Positions 55,406 to 64,000 of a stretch of DNA of 64,000 bases are shown piece after piece. Position 1 is the first letter of the stretch; each line of letters starts with the position of its first letter. The notes under the pieces are model-generated. The model searched no databases. It was not told where the DNA came from and saw only the letters and a list, made by a program, of their open reading frames with translations. A program made the position numbers and the translations under genes. The DNA is taken from contig NZ_CP023439.1 of the NCBI RefSeq assembly GCF_002354895.1, positions 2,480,001-2,544,000 on the forward strand, written 5' to 3'. This DNA comes from Thauera sp. K11 (GTDB lineage: Bacteria > Pseudomonadota > Gammaproteobacteria > Burkholderiales > Rhodocyclaceae).

Positions 55406-55653
55406 GCTCACCTCTCCTCAACTGATCGAATGGTCGAAGGCGACCCTCGCGGGTCGGCCGGTTGAATCCGGCCTTTGAAAATCCAGTGCTCCGTTATCGA
55501 TTGCCCGAGCCTGCTGTTTCTGTTGCTCCCATTTGAAAATATTTATCTTACACAGGACTTACACAAAGAGCCGCAGGACCTGCACCGTTGCCGGTGCTAG
55601 AATTTTGGGCTCTTCCGGCATTCTGCCCCCACGTCATTCGGAGACCAAGCGCC
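55406..55653. promoter_or_regulatory. Divergent promoter region of acsA and fumarase
   Basis: This 248-bp gap separates two divergent genes and is relatively AT-rich in the middle (around 55531-55565, AAAATATTTATCTTACAC). It must contain both promoters. A TAGAAT near 55598 is a possible -10 for the fumarase gene. No operator palindrome was identified with confidence. Confidence 0.5.
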
Positions 55654-57186
55654 ATGACCATCATTTGCGAAGAAGACCTCATCCAGTCCGTGGCGGATGC
55701 CTTCCAGTACATCAGCTACTACCATCCGCTCGACTACATCAAGGCACTGGGCGAAGCCTGGGAGCGCGAGGAAAGCCCGGCAGCGAAGGACGCCATCGCC
55801 CAGATCCTGACCAACTCGCGCATGTCGGCCGAAGGCCACCGGCCCATCTGTCAGGACACGGGGATCGCGGTCGTGTTCCTCAAGGTGGGCATGGACGTGC
55901 AGTGGGACGCGAAGATGAGCGTTCAGGAAATGGTCAATGAAGGCGTGCGCCGCGCGTACAACCACCCCGACAACAAGCTGCGCGCCTCGGTGCTGCTCGA
56001 CCCCGCCGGCAAGCGCGCCAACAGCAAGGACAACACCCCCGCCGTCGTGCATTACGAGATCGTGCCGGGCGACCACGTCGAGGTGATCTGTGCGGCCAAG
56101 GGCGGCGGCTCGGAGAACAAGTCCAAGATGGTCATGCTCAACCCGTCCGACTCGATCGTGGACTGGGTGTTGAAGACGGTGCCGACGATGGGCGCGGGCT
56201 GGTGTCCGCCGGGCATCCTCGGCATCGGCATCGGCGGCACGCCGGAAAAGGCCATGCTGCTGGCCAAGGAAGCGCTGATGGCGCCGGTGGACATCCACGA
56301 GCTGCGCGACAAGGCGGCGTCCGGCGCGGCGCTGACCCGGGTGGAGGCGCTGCGCCTCGAGCTGATGGAAAAGGTCAACGCGCTCGGCATCGGCGCGCAG
56401 GGTCTGGGCGGCCTCACCACGGTGCTCGACGTGAAGATCATGGACTATCCGACGCATGCCGCGTCGCTGCCGGTGGCGATGATCCCGAACTGTGCCGCCA
56501 CCCGCCACGTTCACTTCCACCTCGATGGTTCCGGCCCGGCCAGGCTCGACACGCCGAAGCTGGAAGACTGGCCGCAGGTCACCTGGAAGCCGGACACCAA
56601 CGTCGCTACCCGCGTCGATCTCGACACGCTGACCAAGGAGGAAGTCGCCTCCTGGAAACCGGGCCAGACCCTGCTGCTCAACGGCAAGATGCTCACCGGC
56701 CGCGACGCCGCGCACAAGCGCATCCAGGACATGCTGGCCAAGGGCGAGAAGCTGCCGGTCGATTTCACGAACCGCGTGATCTACTACGTCGGCCCGGTCG
56801 ACCCGGTACGCGACGAGGTGGTCGGCCCGGCCGGCCCCACCACCGCGACGCGCATGGACAAGTTCACCCGCATGATGCTGGAGCAGACCGGCCTCATCTC
56901 GATGATCGGCAAGTCCGAGCGCGGCCCGGTCGCCATCGAGGCGATCAGGGACAACAGGTCGGCCTACCTGATGGCGGTCGGCGGCGCGGCCTACCTGGTG
57001 TCGAAGGCGATCAAGGAAGCAAAGGTCGTCGGCTTTGCCGACCTCGGCATGGAGGCGATCTACGAATTCACCGTGCGGGACATGCCGGTGACGGTCGCGG
57101 TCGATTCCAGCGGCACCAGCGTGCACGACACCGGCCCGAAGGAGTGGCAGGCCCGCATCGGCAAGATCCCGGTCGCGATCGCCTGA
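55654..57186 (+). CDS. Fumarate hydratase, class I (iron-sulfur)
   Basis: This 510-aa protein starts at the ATG at 55654 (MTIICEEDLIQSVADAFQYISYYHPLDYIKAL) with GGAG upstream. It is a single-chain class I fumarase joining the alpha and beta parts. Candidate cluster cysteines lie in HRPICQDTGIAVVF, GAGWCPPGILGIGIGG and IPNCAATRHVHF. The C-terminal beta part has VDFTNRVIYYVGPVDPVRDEVVGPAGPTTATRMDKFTRMML. It hydrates fumarate to malate in the TCA cycle; the enzyme class is oxygen-sensitive. It is divergent from acsA. Confidence 0.95.
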   Translation: MTIICEEDLIQSVADAFQYISYYHPLDYIKALGEAWEREESPAAKDAIAQILTNSRMSAEGHRPICQDTGIAVVFLKVGMDVQWDAKMSVQEMVNEGVRRAYNHPDNKLRASVLLDPAGKRANSKDNTPAVVHYEIVPGDHVEVICAAKGGGSENKSKMVMLNPSDSIVDWVLKTVPTMGAGWCPPGILGIGIGGTPEKAMLLAKEALMAPVDIHELRDKAASGAALTRVEALRLELMEKVNALGIGAQGLGGLTTVLDVKIMDYPTHAASLPVAMIPNCAATRHVHFHLDGSGPARLDTPKLEDWPQVTWKPDTNVATRVDLDTLTKEEVASWKPGQTLLLNGKMLTGRDAAHKRIQDMLAKGEKLPVDFTNRVIYYVGPVDPVRDEVVGPAGPTTATRMDKFTRMMLEQTGLISMIGKSERGPVAIEAIRDNRSAYLMAVGGAAYLVSKAIKEAKVVGFADLGMEAIYEFTVRDMPVTVAVDSSGTSVHDTGPKEWQARIGKIPVAIA

Positions 57187-57250
57187 CGCCGTACCCGCCT
57201 GACGCCGACCCGTGCGGCACCCGCGGCAGCCCTTGCGGCTGCCGCGCCCG

Positions 57251-57275
57251 AAGCCCGGCCCTGCGCCGGGCTTTT
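57251..57275 (+). terminator. Rho-independent terminator after fumarase
   Basis: AAGCCCGGC, a 5-nt loop and GCCGGGCTT are followed by TTCC on the plus strand, 64 bp past the fumarase stop. The stem also carries A residues on its 5' side, so it may serve the convergent gene as well. Confidence 0.7.
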
Positions 57276-57322
57276 CCTTGCTGCCGTTCCTCACCCCCTT
57301 CCGCCCGGTACGCCGACCCTGC

Positions 57323-60300
57323 TCAGCCACGCTCCCGCATGAGCTGGGAATGAAGCAGCAGATCGTCCAGCCTGCTCCGCAGTTCGTCCAGCAGCGCGGC
57401 CGCGTCCGGTTCCGCCGGGCCGCTACAGCGCCTGACCGCGTCCACACCTTCGTGGAAGCGCGCGTGGTGCTGCCGCAGCAGGCCGACGGCCGTGTCGGCG
57501 CGCGCGCCGTCGCCGGCCGCGTCGAACCATCGGTGCAGGCTGCAGTCATGGGGTGCTCCCGCACCGTCGAACGGCATGCCGGAGGCAACGGCCGTGACGA
57601 GCTGCCTCAGCAGGGCACGGTGCTCCACCTCGCTGTACAGCAGCGCCATGTCCTCGCGCGCGAGCACCCGCTGCCGCCGCCACGAGGCCGGCGGCGACCA
57701 TGAGAACGCCCATCTGACGAGTTCCGTGGCGGGCATCGGCAGCGCGATGCCGAAGCCTTGCGCCACGTCGCACCCCAACTGCAGCAGCAGCCGGCCGTGC
57801 GCCTCGGATTCGACGCCCTCGGCGGTGACCTCGCGCCGGAACGCCCGCGCCAGACCCAGGACCGCCTCCAGGATGGCGAGGTCCTCGGGATCGTCCAGCA
57901 TGTTGCGCACGAACAGTTGATCGATCTTCAGGCGCGCGGCGGGCAGCCGCTTGAGATACGCGAGCGACGAATAACCCGTGCCGAAGTCGTCCAGCGCAAA
58001 GGACACGCCGATCGCCGCACAAGCCTCCACGATCCGCGTCACCTGGGTCATGCTCTCCAGCGCGCTCGTTTCGAGCACTTCCAGTTCCAGGCTGCCGGGC
58101 GACAGGTGGGGATGGGCGGCCAGGGCCGATTGCAGCATCAGCATGAAGTCGGGCGAATGCAGATGGCGCGCGCTGATGTTCACGCTCACCGGCACGTCGA
58201 TGCCCTGCGCCTTCCACCGTACGATCTGCGCCAGCGCCTGGCCGATCACCCAGTTCCCCAGGTCCACCGCGAGCGGATGATCGGCCACCGTGGGCAGGAA
58301 GGCGGCGGGCTCGAGCAGGCCCTGCTGCGGATGGTTCCAGCGGATGAGCGCCTCGGCACCGACGAGCACTCCCGTCCGCATGTTCACCTTCGGCTGGTAG
58401 AACAGCGCGAACTCGCCCTGGTCGAGCGCCTGCCGGATACGGCCCAGGCTCTCGTGCCGGCTGCGCTGGCTGCGGTCATGCGCGGTATCGAAGATGTGGT
58501 GGCGGTTCTTGCCGGCCAGCTTGGCCTCGTACATCGCCAGATCCGCCTGGCGCAGCAACTGGTCGGCATCGACTTCCTCGCCCTGCGGATACAGCGTCAG
58601 GCCGATGCTGGCCGACACGTTGAGGTCGTGCCCCGCGACCCGCACGCTCTGGGCCACGGCGGACAGCAGCCGCTGGACGAGCAGCAGGCAGGAATCCGTA
58701 TCCTCGAGGTCGATCAGCACCGCGACGAACTCGTCCCCGCCCAGCCGCGAGATGCTGTCGCCCTCGCGCAGCACCGCCTTCATGCGCGCCGCGACGGTGG
58801 TCAGCAACTGGTCGCCGGCCTGGTGGCCGTGCCTGTCGTTGACGGCCTTGAAGCCGTCGAGGTCGATGTAGGCGACGGCGAGCCGCGTCCCGCGGCGGCG
58901 CGACTGGGCCATGCTGCGCTGAAGGCGGTCCTGCAGCAGCACGCGGTTGGGCAGGCCGGTCAGCGCGTCGTAGTGGGCGATGTATTCGAGCTGCGCCTCG
59001 TGCTCCTTCTGGATGGTGATGTCGTTGAGCGTGCCGGAGAAACCGATCACCGCGCCGGCCGCATCGGTCACGGCGCGCGCATTGACCTCGACCCAGCGGA
59101 AACTGCCGCCGATCCGCTGGTAGCGCACCGCCTGGGTCAGCGAATCGGCCTCGCGCCGGTGCAGGGCGTCGAACATCTCGAGATGCTGGGCGCGGTCCTC
59201 CGGATGCACGTAGTCCGAGCACGGGCAGCCGAGCGCGCGCTCGACCGGATGGCCGGTGATGTCCAGCCAGGCCCGGTTGAGGAATACCCACCGCCGCTGC
59301 CGGTCGATCTGGAAGATCACCTCCTTGACGCCCTCCACCACCGACCGGTAGCGCGCCTCGCTGGCGCGCAGGGTGTCGTCGGCGCGCTTGCGCTCGAGCA
59401 CGCCGGTGAAGGCGTTGCCCGTCAGGGCCAGCAGCGTCTTCTCCTCGTCGGACCAGTTGCGCGGCGCATGCACCGCATCGAGGCCGATGAAGCCGATGAC
59501 GCCCTTGCCCGCCACCATCGGGACGGCCAGCACCGACTGTATGGACTGGGCACCCAGGAGCTCGCGGTCGAGCACGGCCTCGGCCGGCAGACCGGCGACG
59601 CTCGGGAAGTCGACGACCTCGAGGCGCCGGATGGTGCGGCAGAAAAGCATCTGGTCGTCGAAGGGAATCCCCTGCAGGCTGTCCTTCTGCGACTGGATGC
59701 CGGGCGCGCACCATTCATGTGTGTTGCTGACGTACAGGCCGTCGTCCGAGACCTGGAACACGTAGGCGCGGTCGGCCTCGGCAAAGCTGCCGATGAGACT
59801 GAGCGCGCGGTCGATCAGCGGGTCCAGCTCTTCGGGGCTCGCGGGAATCAGCTCGGCGGCGATCTGCGACACCAGGCGCTCGAACATGATGCGGCGGTTC
59901 AGCGCCATCTCGCTGCGCTCGCGCTGCAGTTCGGCGCTCACGCGATCATCGAAGATGTCCATCAGCGACTGGACCGCCTGCTCGTCGCCGATCGGCGTGC
60001 GCTTCAAGCCGGCGATCAGGCCGATCGACCTGCCTTCCTTGTCCACCAGCGGCGTTCCGCAATAGGCTTCGATACCCAGTTCCGCCAGCATCCTGTCGCT
60101 GCTGAAGCGCTGCGCGACGTTGCGCGGATGGATGCAGGGCTGCCGGCCGAGGACCTCGGCGCAGGGCGTGCCGGCAAGCGGATAGGAGATCGGGAGCATC
60201 GCGGCGCCGTCCTGCCAGCCGCCGCGCACGTCGACGACCTCGGCGCCGGGCCTGATCTGGCCGACGAAGGCGATGTCGAGTTCCAGCGCCTCGGCGAGAT

Positions 60301-61426
60301 GCCGGCTGACGGCCTCGTAGAACGCGACGCCCGACAGCAGGGCGTAACGCGCCGCCAGGGCGTCCAGCGCCATCTCGATGCGCTTGCGGTCGGTCACGTC
60401 GATGCAATGGCCGATGTAGCCGCTGAAGGCGCCGGCGCTGTCGCAGACCGGACTGCCCTCGTCGGAGATCCAGCGATAGCCGCCATCGGCATGGCGCAGC
60501 CGGTATTCCATGCGGAACGGCTCCCGCCGCGCAAACGCGCTCGCATAGATGCCGGCGCAGCGCCGGGCATCGTCCGGATGCACGCCCTGCATCCAGCCGT
60601 CGCCCAGCTCCTGCCCGAGCGTGCGGCCGGTGAAACGCAGCCAGGGTTCGTTGAAATACGTACCCGACATGCCGGTGCCCGAAGTCCGGATCAGCGCGGA
60701 GGCGCTGTTGGCCAGCGTCCGGAAATGCTGCTCGCTCTCCTGCAGGGCCAGTTGCGCCTGGTTGCGTTCGGCCTCGAGGCGCAGCGCGACGATCATGTTG
60801 CCGCAGGTCGCCAGCATCGGCTCGAGTTCCCCGACGAGATTCTCGGTATAGCCCTGCGGAGCATTCGCCAGCCCGACGACGCCGATCGACTGGCCGGCGT
60901 GGAACAGCGGCAGCCCGAGGAAGGAACACAGCAGCGGGTGCCCGGGCGGCAGACCGCCGCTGCGCGGATCGCCGGACGGATCGTTGGAGATGACCGGCCG
61001 GGCGGTACGCACGACCTCGCCGAACAAGGTGTCGAGATTGCGGAACTCGAAGCGGCCGGAGCGCAGGCGCTCGTACGCGGCGCGCGTCTCGTCGCACCAG
61101 CCGATGTTGCTGAGGCCATGCATGCGCAGATAGGGCTGGCCTGCCTCGTCGTACAACACGTCGGCAATGAAGCCATATTCGCTGTCGGTCAGTTCGAGCA
61201 GGTGCCCGATCATCTGCTCGAATGGTTCGTAGCCGTCGCTGCCGATCAGGAAACCACGCTGGAACCGCGACAGGACGGACAGCATCGTCGCCTGGCGTTG
61301 CGCCCGTTTCTCGAGGCGCACGATGCGCGACGACTGCCCGCGCGCCGGGTCCGGCCGCCAGCCCCTACGTACGGGCCGGGTCACGATGTTCTTCGATTTC
61401 TTGCTCTTGCGCGCGATATGCGACAT
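57323..61426 (-). CDS. GAF/PAS/GGDEF/EAL protein with C-terminal CZB zinc-binding domain
   Basis: This 1367-aa cytoplasmic signalling protein opens with a basic N-terminus (about 1-45). A GAF domain (55-215), PAS (225-350, YRWISDEGSPVCDSAGAFSGYIGHCIDVTDRKR), two GAF-like domains (355-500, 515-690) and PAS (700-820) follow. Then come GGDEF (896-900, intact) and EAL (from 1025, with VNIS, ALDDFGTGYSS, RLKID, TAEGVES). The C-terminal 100 residues match a CZB zinc site: H1269, C1295 (DCSLHRW) and H1321-x3-H1325, with spacing like that of DgcZ. The end of the EAL domain (QGFGIALPMPA) deviates from the usual QGYLFSRP. The start codon lacks a clear ribosome site. Confidence 0.92.
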   Translation of the reverse strand: MSHIARKSKKSKNIVTRPVRRGWRPDPARGQSSRIVRLEKRAQRQATMLSVLSRFQRGFLIGSDGYEPFEQMIGHLLELTDSEYGFIADVLYDEAGQPYLRMHGLSNIGWCDETRAAYERLRSGRFEFRNLDTLFGEVVRTARPVISNDPSGDPRSGGLPPGHPLLCSFLGLPLFHAGQSIGVVGLANAPQGYTENLVGELEPMLATCGNMIVALRLEAERNQAQLALQESEQHFRTLANSASALIRTSGTGMSGTYFNEPWLRFTGRTLGQELGDGWMQGVHPDDARRCAGIYASAFARREPFRMEYRLRHADGGYRWISDEGSPVCDSAGAFSGYIGHCIDVTDRKRIEMALDALAARYALLSGVAFYEAVSRHLAEALELDIAFVGQIRPGAEVVDVRGGWQDGAAMLPISYPLAGTPCAEVLGRQPCIHPRNVAQRFSSDRMLAELGIEAYCGTPLVDKEGRSIGLIAGLKRTPIGDEQAVQSLMDIFDDRVSAELQRERSEMALNRRIMFERLVSQIAAELIPASPEELDPLIDRALSLIGSFAEADRAYVFQVSDDGLYVSNTHEWCAPGIQSQKDSLQGIPFDDQMLFCRTIRRLEVVDFPSVAGLPAEAVLDRELLGAQSIQSVLAVPMVAGKGVIGFIGLDAVHAPRNWSDEEKTLLALTGNAFTGVLERKRADDTLRASEARYRSVVEGVKEVIFQIDRQRRWVFLNRAWLDITGHPVERALGCPCSDYVHPEDRAQHLEMFDALHRREADSLTQAVRYQRIGGSFRWVEVNARAVTDAAGAVIGFSGTLNDITIQKEHEAQLEYIAHYDALTGLPNRVLLQDRLQRSMAQSRRRGTRLAVAYIDLDGFKAVNDRHGHQAGDQLLTTVAARMKAVLREGDSISRLGGDEFVAVLIDLEDTDSCLLLVQRLLSAVAQSVRVAGHDLNVSASIGLTLYPQGEEVDADQLLRQADLAMYEAKLAGKNRHHIFDTAHDRSQRSRHESLGRIRQALDQGEFALFYQPKVNMRTGVLVGAEALIRWNHPQQGLLEPAAFLPTVADHPLAVDLGNWVIGQALAQIVRWKAQGIDVPVSVNISARHLHSPDFMLMLQSALAAHPHLSPGSLELEVLETSALESMTQVTRIVEACAAIGVSFALDDFGTGYSSLAYLKRLPAARLKIDQLFVRNMLDDPEDLAILEAVLGLARAFRREVTAEGVESEAHGRLLLQLGCDVAQGFGIALPMPATELVRWAFSWSPPASWRRQRVLAREDMALLYSEVEHRALLRQLVTAVASGMPFDGAGAPHDCSLHRWFDAAGDGARADTAVGLLRQHHARFHEGVDAVRRCSGPAEPDAAALLDELRSRLDDLLLHSQLMRERG

Positions 61427-61528
61427 GGGCCGGCGTCATGCGAAAAATGAAACCGTAATCGCAACATCTTACCGCCGCATGCAACGGCCCGGAACCACGG
61501 ATGAGTCTTCGCCCCGACAAAAGGAAAC

Positions 61529-61557
61529 GGGGTGCGGGCCGCGCAGGCCCTCACCCC
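61529..61557 (-). terminator. Terminator after ppsA
   Basis: A 12-bp stem with one mismatch (GGGGTGCGGGCC / GGCCCTCACCCC) and a GCGCA loop is followed on the minus strand by GTTTCCTTTTGTC. It lies 36 bp past the ppsA stop, a good intrinsic terminator. Confidence 0.75.
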
Positions 61558-61592
61558 GCCGTCATGCCGTGCGCTGAGCGCCCGGCGCGCGA

Positions 61593-63959
61593 TCACTTCG
61601 CGCTGTGCTCGGCCAGCTTGAGCCAGGTGTCGACCACCGTGTCCGGGTTGAGCGAGATGGTCTGGATGCCCTCGTCCATCAGCCATTCGGCCAGATCCGG
61701 ATGGTCCGACGGGCCCTGGCCGCAGATGCCGACATACTTGCCGAGGCGGTTGGCCGCCTTGATGCTCATCGACAGCAGCGCCTGCACCGCCGGATCGCGC
61801 TCGTCGAAGGCGTGCGCCACCAGGCCGGAATCGCGATCGAGCCCCAGCGTGAGCTGGGTCAGGTCGTTCGAGCCGATCGAGTAGCCGTCGAAGTGCTCCA
61901 GGAACTGGTCGGCAAGGAGGGCGTTGGACGGGATCTCGCACATCATGATCAGCTTCAGGTCATTCACGCCGCGCTTCAGGCCATGCTCGGCCAGCAGGCC
62001 GACGACGCCCTTGGCCTCTTCGACGTTGCGCACGAACGGGATCATGATCTGCACGTTGGTCAGGCCCAGTTCGTTGCGCACCTTCTTCATCGCCGCGCAT
62101 TCCATCTCGAAGCAATCGCGGAACGAGTGCGCGATGTAGCGCGAGGCGCCACGGAAGCCAAGCATCGGGTTCTCTTCTTCCGGCTCGTAGATCTCGCCGC
62201 CGAGCAGCTTGCGGTACTCGTTCGACTTGAAGTCGGACATGCGCACGATGACGGGCTTCGGGTAGAAGGCCGCGGCGATGGTGGCCACGCCCTCGACCAG
62301 CTTCTCGATGAAGAACTGCTTGGGCGTGGCATAGCCGCGCGAGCGGCGGTTGATCTCGTCGCGCAGGCTGGCCGGCACCTGGCTCAGTTCGAGGATGGCC
62401 TTCGGGTGGATGCCGATCATGTTGTTGATGACGAACTCGAGGCGGGCCAGGCCCACGCCCTCGTTCGGGATCTGGGCGAACTCGAAGGCCAGCTCCGGGT
62501 TGCCGACGTTCATCATGACCTTGACCGGGATCTCGGGCAGGTTGCCCATGTCGGTGGTCACGACCTCGAAGTCGAGCTTGCCGCGATACACGTAGCCGGT
62601 GTCGCCCTCGGCGCAGGACACGGTCACCGATTCGCCCTCTTCCAGCACCTCGGTGGCGTTGCCGCAGCCGACGATCGCCGGGATGCCCAGTTCGCGCGCG
62701 ATGATCGCCGCGTGGCAGGTCCGGCCGCCGCGGTTGGTGACGATGGCGCTGGCGCGCTTCATCACGGGTTCCCAGTTCGGGTCGGTCATGTCGGTGACGA
62801 GGATGTCGCCGGCCTGCACGCGGTTCATCTCGGAGGCGTCGCCCACCACGCGCACCGTGCCGGCGCCGATCTTCTGGCCGATCGCCCGCCCGTGGGTCAG
62901 CGCCTTGCCGTACTGCTTCAGGCGGTATTTCTCCATCACCAGGCCGGATTCCTGGCTCTTCACCGTCTCCGGGCGCGCCTGCAGGATGTACAGCTTGCCG
63001 TCGGCGCCGTCCTTGCCCCACTCGACGTCCATCGGGCGACCGTAGTGCTTCTCGATGATCACCGCGTAGCGGGCCAGTTCGAGCACGTCCTCGTCGGTCA
63101 GCGAGAAGCGGTTGCGATCGGCTTCCGGCACGTCCACCGTGCGTACCGAGCGGCCGGCGACGGCCTTGTCGGTAAAGACCATCTTGATCAGCTTGGAGCC
63201 GAGGTTGCGGCGGATGACCGCCGGCTTGCCCTGCGCCAGCGTGGGCTTGTGCACGTAGAACTCGTCCGGGTTGACCGCGCCCTGCACCACCGTCTCGCCC
63301 AGGCCGTACGAGGCGGTGATGAACACCACCTGGTCGAAGCCCGACTCGGTGTCGATCGAGAACATCACGCCCGAAGCGCCCATGTCGGAACGCACCATGC
63401 GCTGCACGCCGGCCGACAGCGCGACGTCGGCGTGGCGGAAGTTCTTGTGCACGCGGTAGGCGATCGCCCGGTCGTTGTACAGCGACGCGAACACTTCCTT
63501 CATCGCGTGCAGGATGTTCTCGTAGCCGTGGATGTTGAGAAAGGTTTCCTGCTGGCCGGCGAACGAGGCATCCGGCAGGTCTTCCGCGGTCGCCGACGAA
63601 CGCACCGCGAAGCTGCCTTCGCCTTCGGCGGTGATCTGCTCGTAGGCGGCCTTGATCCCGGCCTCGAGCTGGGCCGGGAACGGGATGTCGATGATCCACT
63701 GGCGAATCTGCGCCCCTGTCCTCGCCAGTGCCTCCACGTCATCCACGTTCAACGCATCGAGCGCCGCATTGATGCGGTCGGCCAGGCCGTCGTGCGCGAG
63801 GAACTCGCGGTATGCTTCGGCCGTGGTGGCGAAACCGCCCGGCACGCGAACGCTCGACGGCAACTGGCTGATCATCTCGCCGAGCGAAGCGTTCTTGCCG
63901 CCGACCCTGTCGACGTCGGTCATGCGGAGTTCGTTGAAGGGAATGACGTAACGGGACAT
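61593..63959 (-). CDS. ppsA: Phosphoenolpyruvate synthase
   Basis: This 788-aa enzyme converts pyruvate, ATP and water to PEP, AMP and phosphate, feeding gluconeogenesis during growth on acetate or other organic acids. It has the N-terminal ATP-grasp domain ([42 protein letters not shown]) and the central phosphohistidine domain with the catalytic His in [23 protein letters not shown]. The C-terminal PEP-binding barrel follows ([70 protein letters not shown]). Its length is normal. Its promoter and any divergent ppsR-like regulator gene lie beyond the window edge. Confidence 0.98.
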   Translation of the reverse strand: MSRYVIPFNELRMTDVDRVGGKNASLGEMISQLPSSVRVPGGFATTAEAYREFLAHDGLADRINAALDALNVDDVEALARTGAQIRQWIIDIPFPAQLEAGIKAAYEQITAEGEGSFAVRSSATAEDLPDASFAGQQETFLNIHGYENILHAMKEVFASLYNDRAIAYRVHKNFRHADVALSAGVQRMVRSDMGASGVMFSIDTESGFDQVVFITASYGLGETVVQGAVNPDEFYVHKPTLAQGKPAVIRRNLGSKLIKMVFTDKAVAGRSVRTVDVPEADRNRFSLTDEDVLELARYAVIIEKHYGRPMDVEWGKDGADGKLYILQARPETVKSQESGLVMEKYRLKQYGKALTHGRAIGQKIGAGTVRVVGDASEMNRVQAGDILVTDMTDPNWEPVMKRASAIVTNRGGRTCHAAIIARELGIPAIVGCGNATEVLEEGESVTVSCAEGDTGYVYRGKLDFEVVTTDMGNLPEIPVKVMMNVGNPELAFEFAQIPNEGVGLARLEFVINNMIGIHPKAILELSQVPASLRDEINRRSRGYATPKQFFIEKLVEGVATIAAAFYPKPVIVRMSDFKSNEYRKLLGGEIYEPEEENPMLGFRGASRYIAHSFRDCFEMECAAMKKVRNELGLTNVQIMIPFVRNVEEAKGVVGLLAEHGLKRGVNDLKLIMMCEIPSNALLADQFLEHFDGYSIGSNDLTQLTLGLDRDSGLVAHAFDERDPAVQALLSMSIKAANRLGKYVGICGQGPSDHPDLAEWLMDEGIQTISLNPDTVVDTWLKLAEHSAK

Positions 63960-64000
63960 GGCTGGTCTTCCGGAAACGTTGGAGAAAAAGCAAAATGCGA

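Noticed and set aside
57758..61450. 1230-aa plus-strand open frame opposite the GAF/PAS/GGDEF/EAL gene
   Set aside because: Mirror frame of a real gene; no recognisable protein features and no ribosome site.

Overview
The window looks like about 64 kb of a G+C-rich betaproteobacterial chromosome. Gene content and order (guaB-guaA beside DUF4124, rnfH, ratA and smpB; a class I fumarase beside acsA; a sodium-symporter histidine kinase; PEP synthase; several large GGDEF/EAL proteins) fit Rhodocyclales such as Thauera, Azoarcus or relatives. That taxonomic call is inferred from protein character, not from a search.

Positions 1-4424 hold a DUF1302/DUF1329/YCF48-like outer-membrane operon on the minus strand (the last gene runs off the left edge) and a divergent LysR regulator with a palindromic T-N11-A box between them. 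Positions 4671-5504 hold a truncated DDE transposase, followed by an H-NS-like silencer gene (5554-6006). Two divergent small genes sharing a perfect LexA-type box (6400-6415) and a helicase/zinc-protein gene pair (6833-8942) follow.

Positions 9413-24470 are a mobile-element core of the SPI-7/PFGI-1 ICE kind. In minus-strand order it carries a sigma factor, ParA, ParB, DUF2857, a small winged-helix-like protein, an STY4528-like replication protein, a TIGR03761 protein, a hypothetical protein, a DUF3577 protein, RadC and DUF932. An AlpA-type regulator and a tyrosine integrase are also present. The integrase lies next to the 3' end of guaA, a known integration site. No conjugation genes are visible, so the element is either partial or continues beyond the left edge. 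Between the regulator and the integrase lies a four-gene plus-strand operon: a UmuD/LexA-like S24 autoprotease, a three-Cys DUF5131 (Gp37/Gp68) protein and two divergent TcmP three-Cys-motif partner proteins. This is the best candidate for an undescribed system. A second notable signal is a 28-bp promoter-like sequence found twice, facing outward on each side of the island's own sigma factor gene.

Positions 24768-64000 are core chromosome. They hold guanine nucleotide synthesis (guaA, guaB), trans-translation (smpB with ratA and rnfH), selO, an oligopeptide-type ABC importer lacking an ATPase gene, fabI, ppiD, a MASE1-CHASE-GGDEF-EAL protein and clpB. These are followed by an acetate-uptake/sensing operon (small membrane protein, symporter-kinase, receiver, kinase-like/exonuclease fusion, acetate-type symporter) next to acsA. 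Class I fumarase, a GAF/PAS/GGDEF/EAL protein with a C-terminal zinc-binding CZB domain, and ppsA complete the window. Acetate uptake, acetyl-CoA formation, the TCA cycle and PEP synthesis are thus clustered.
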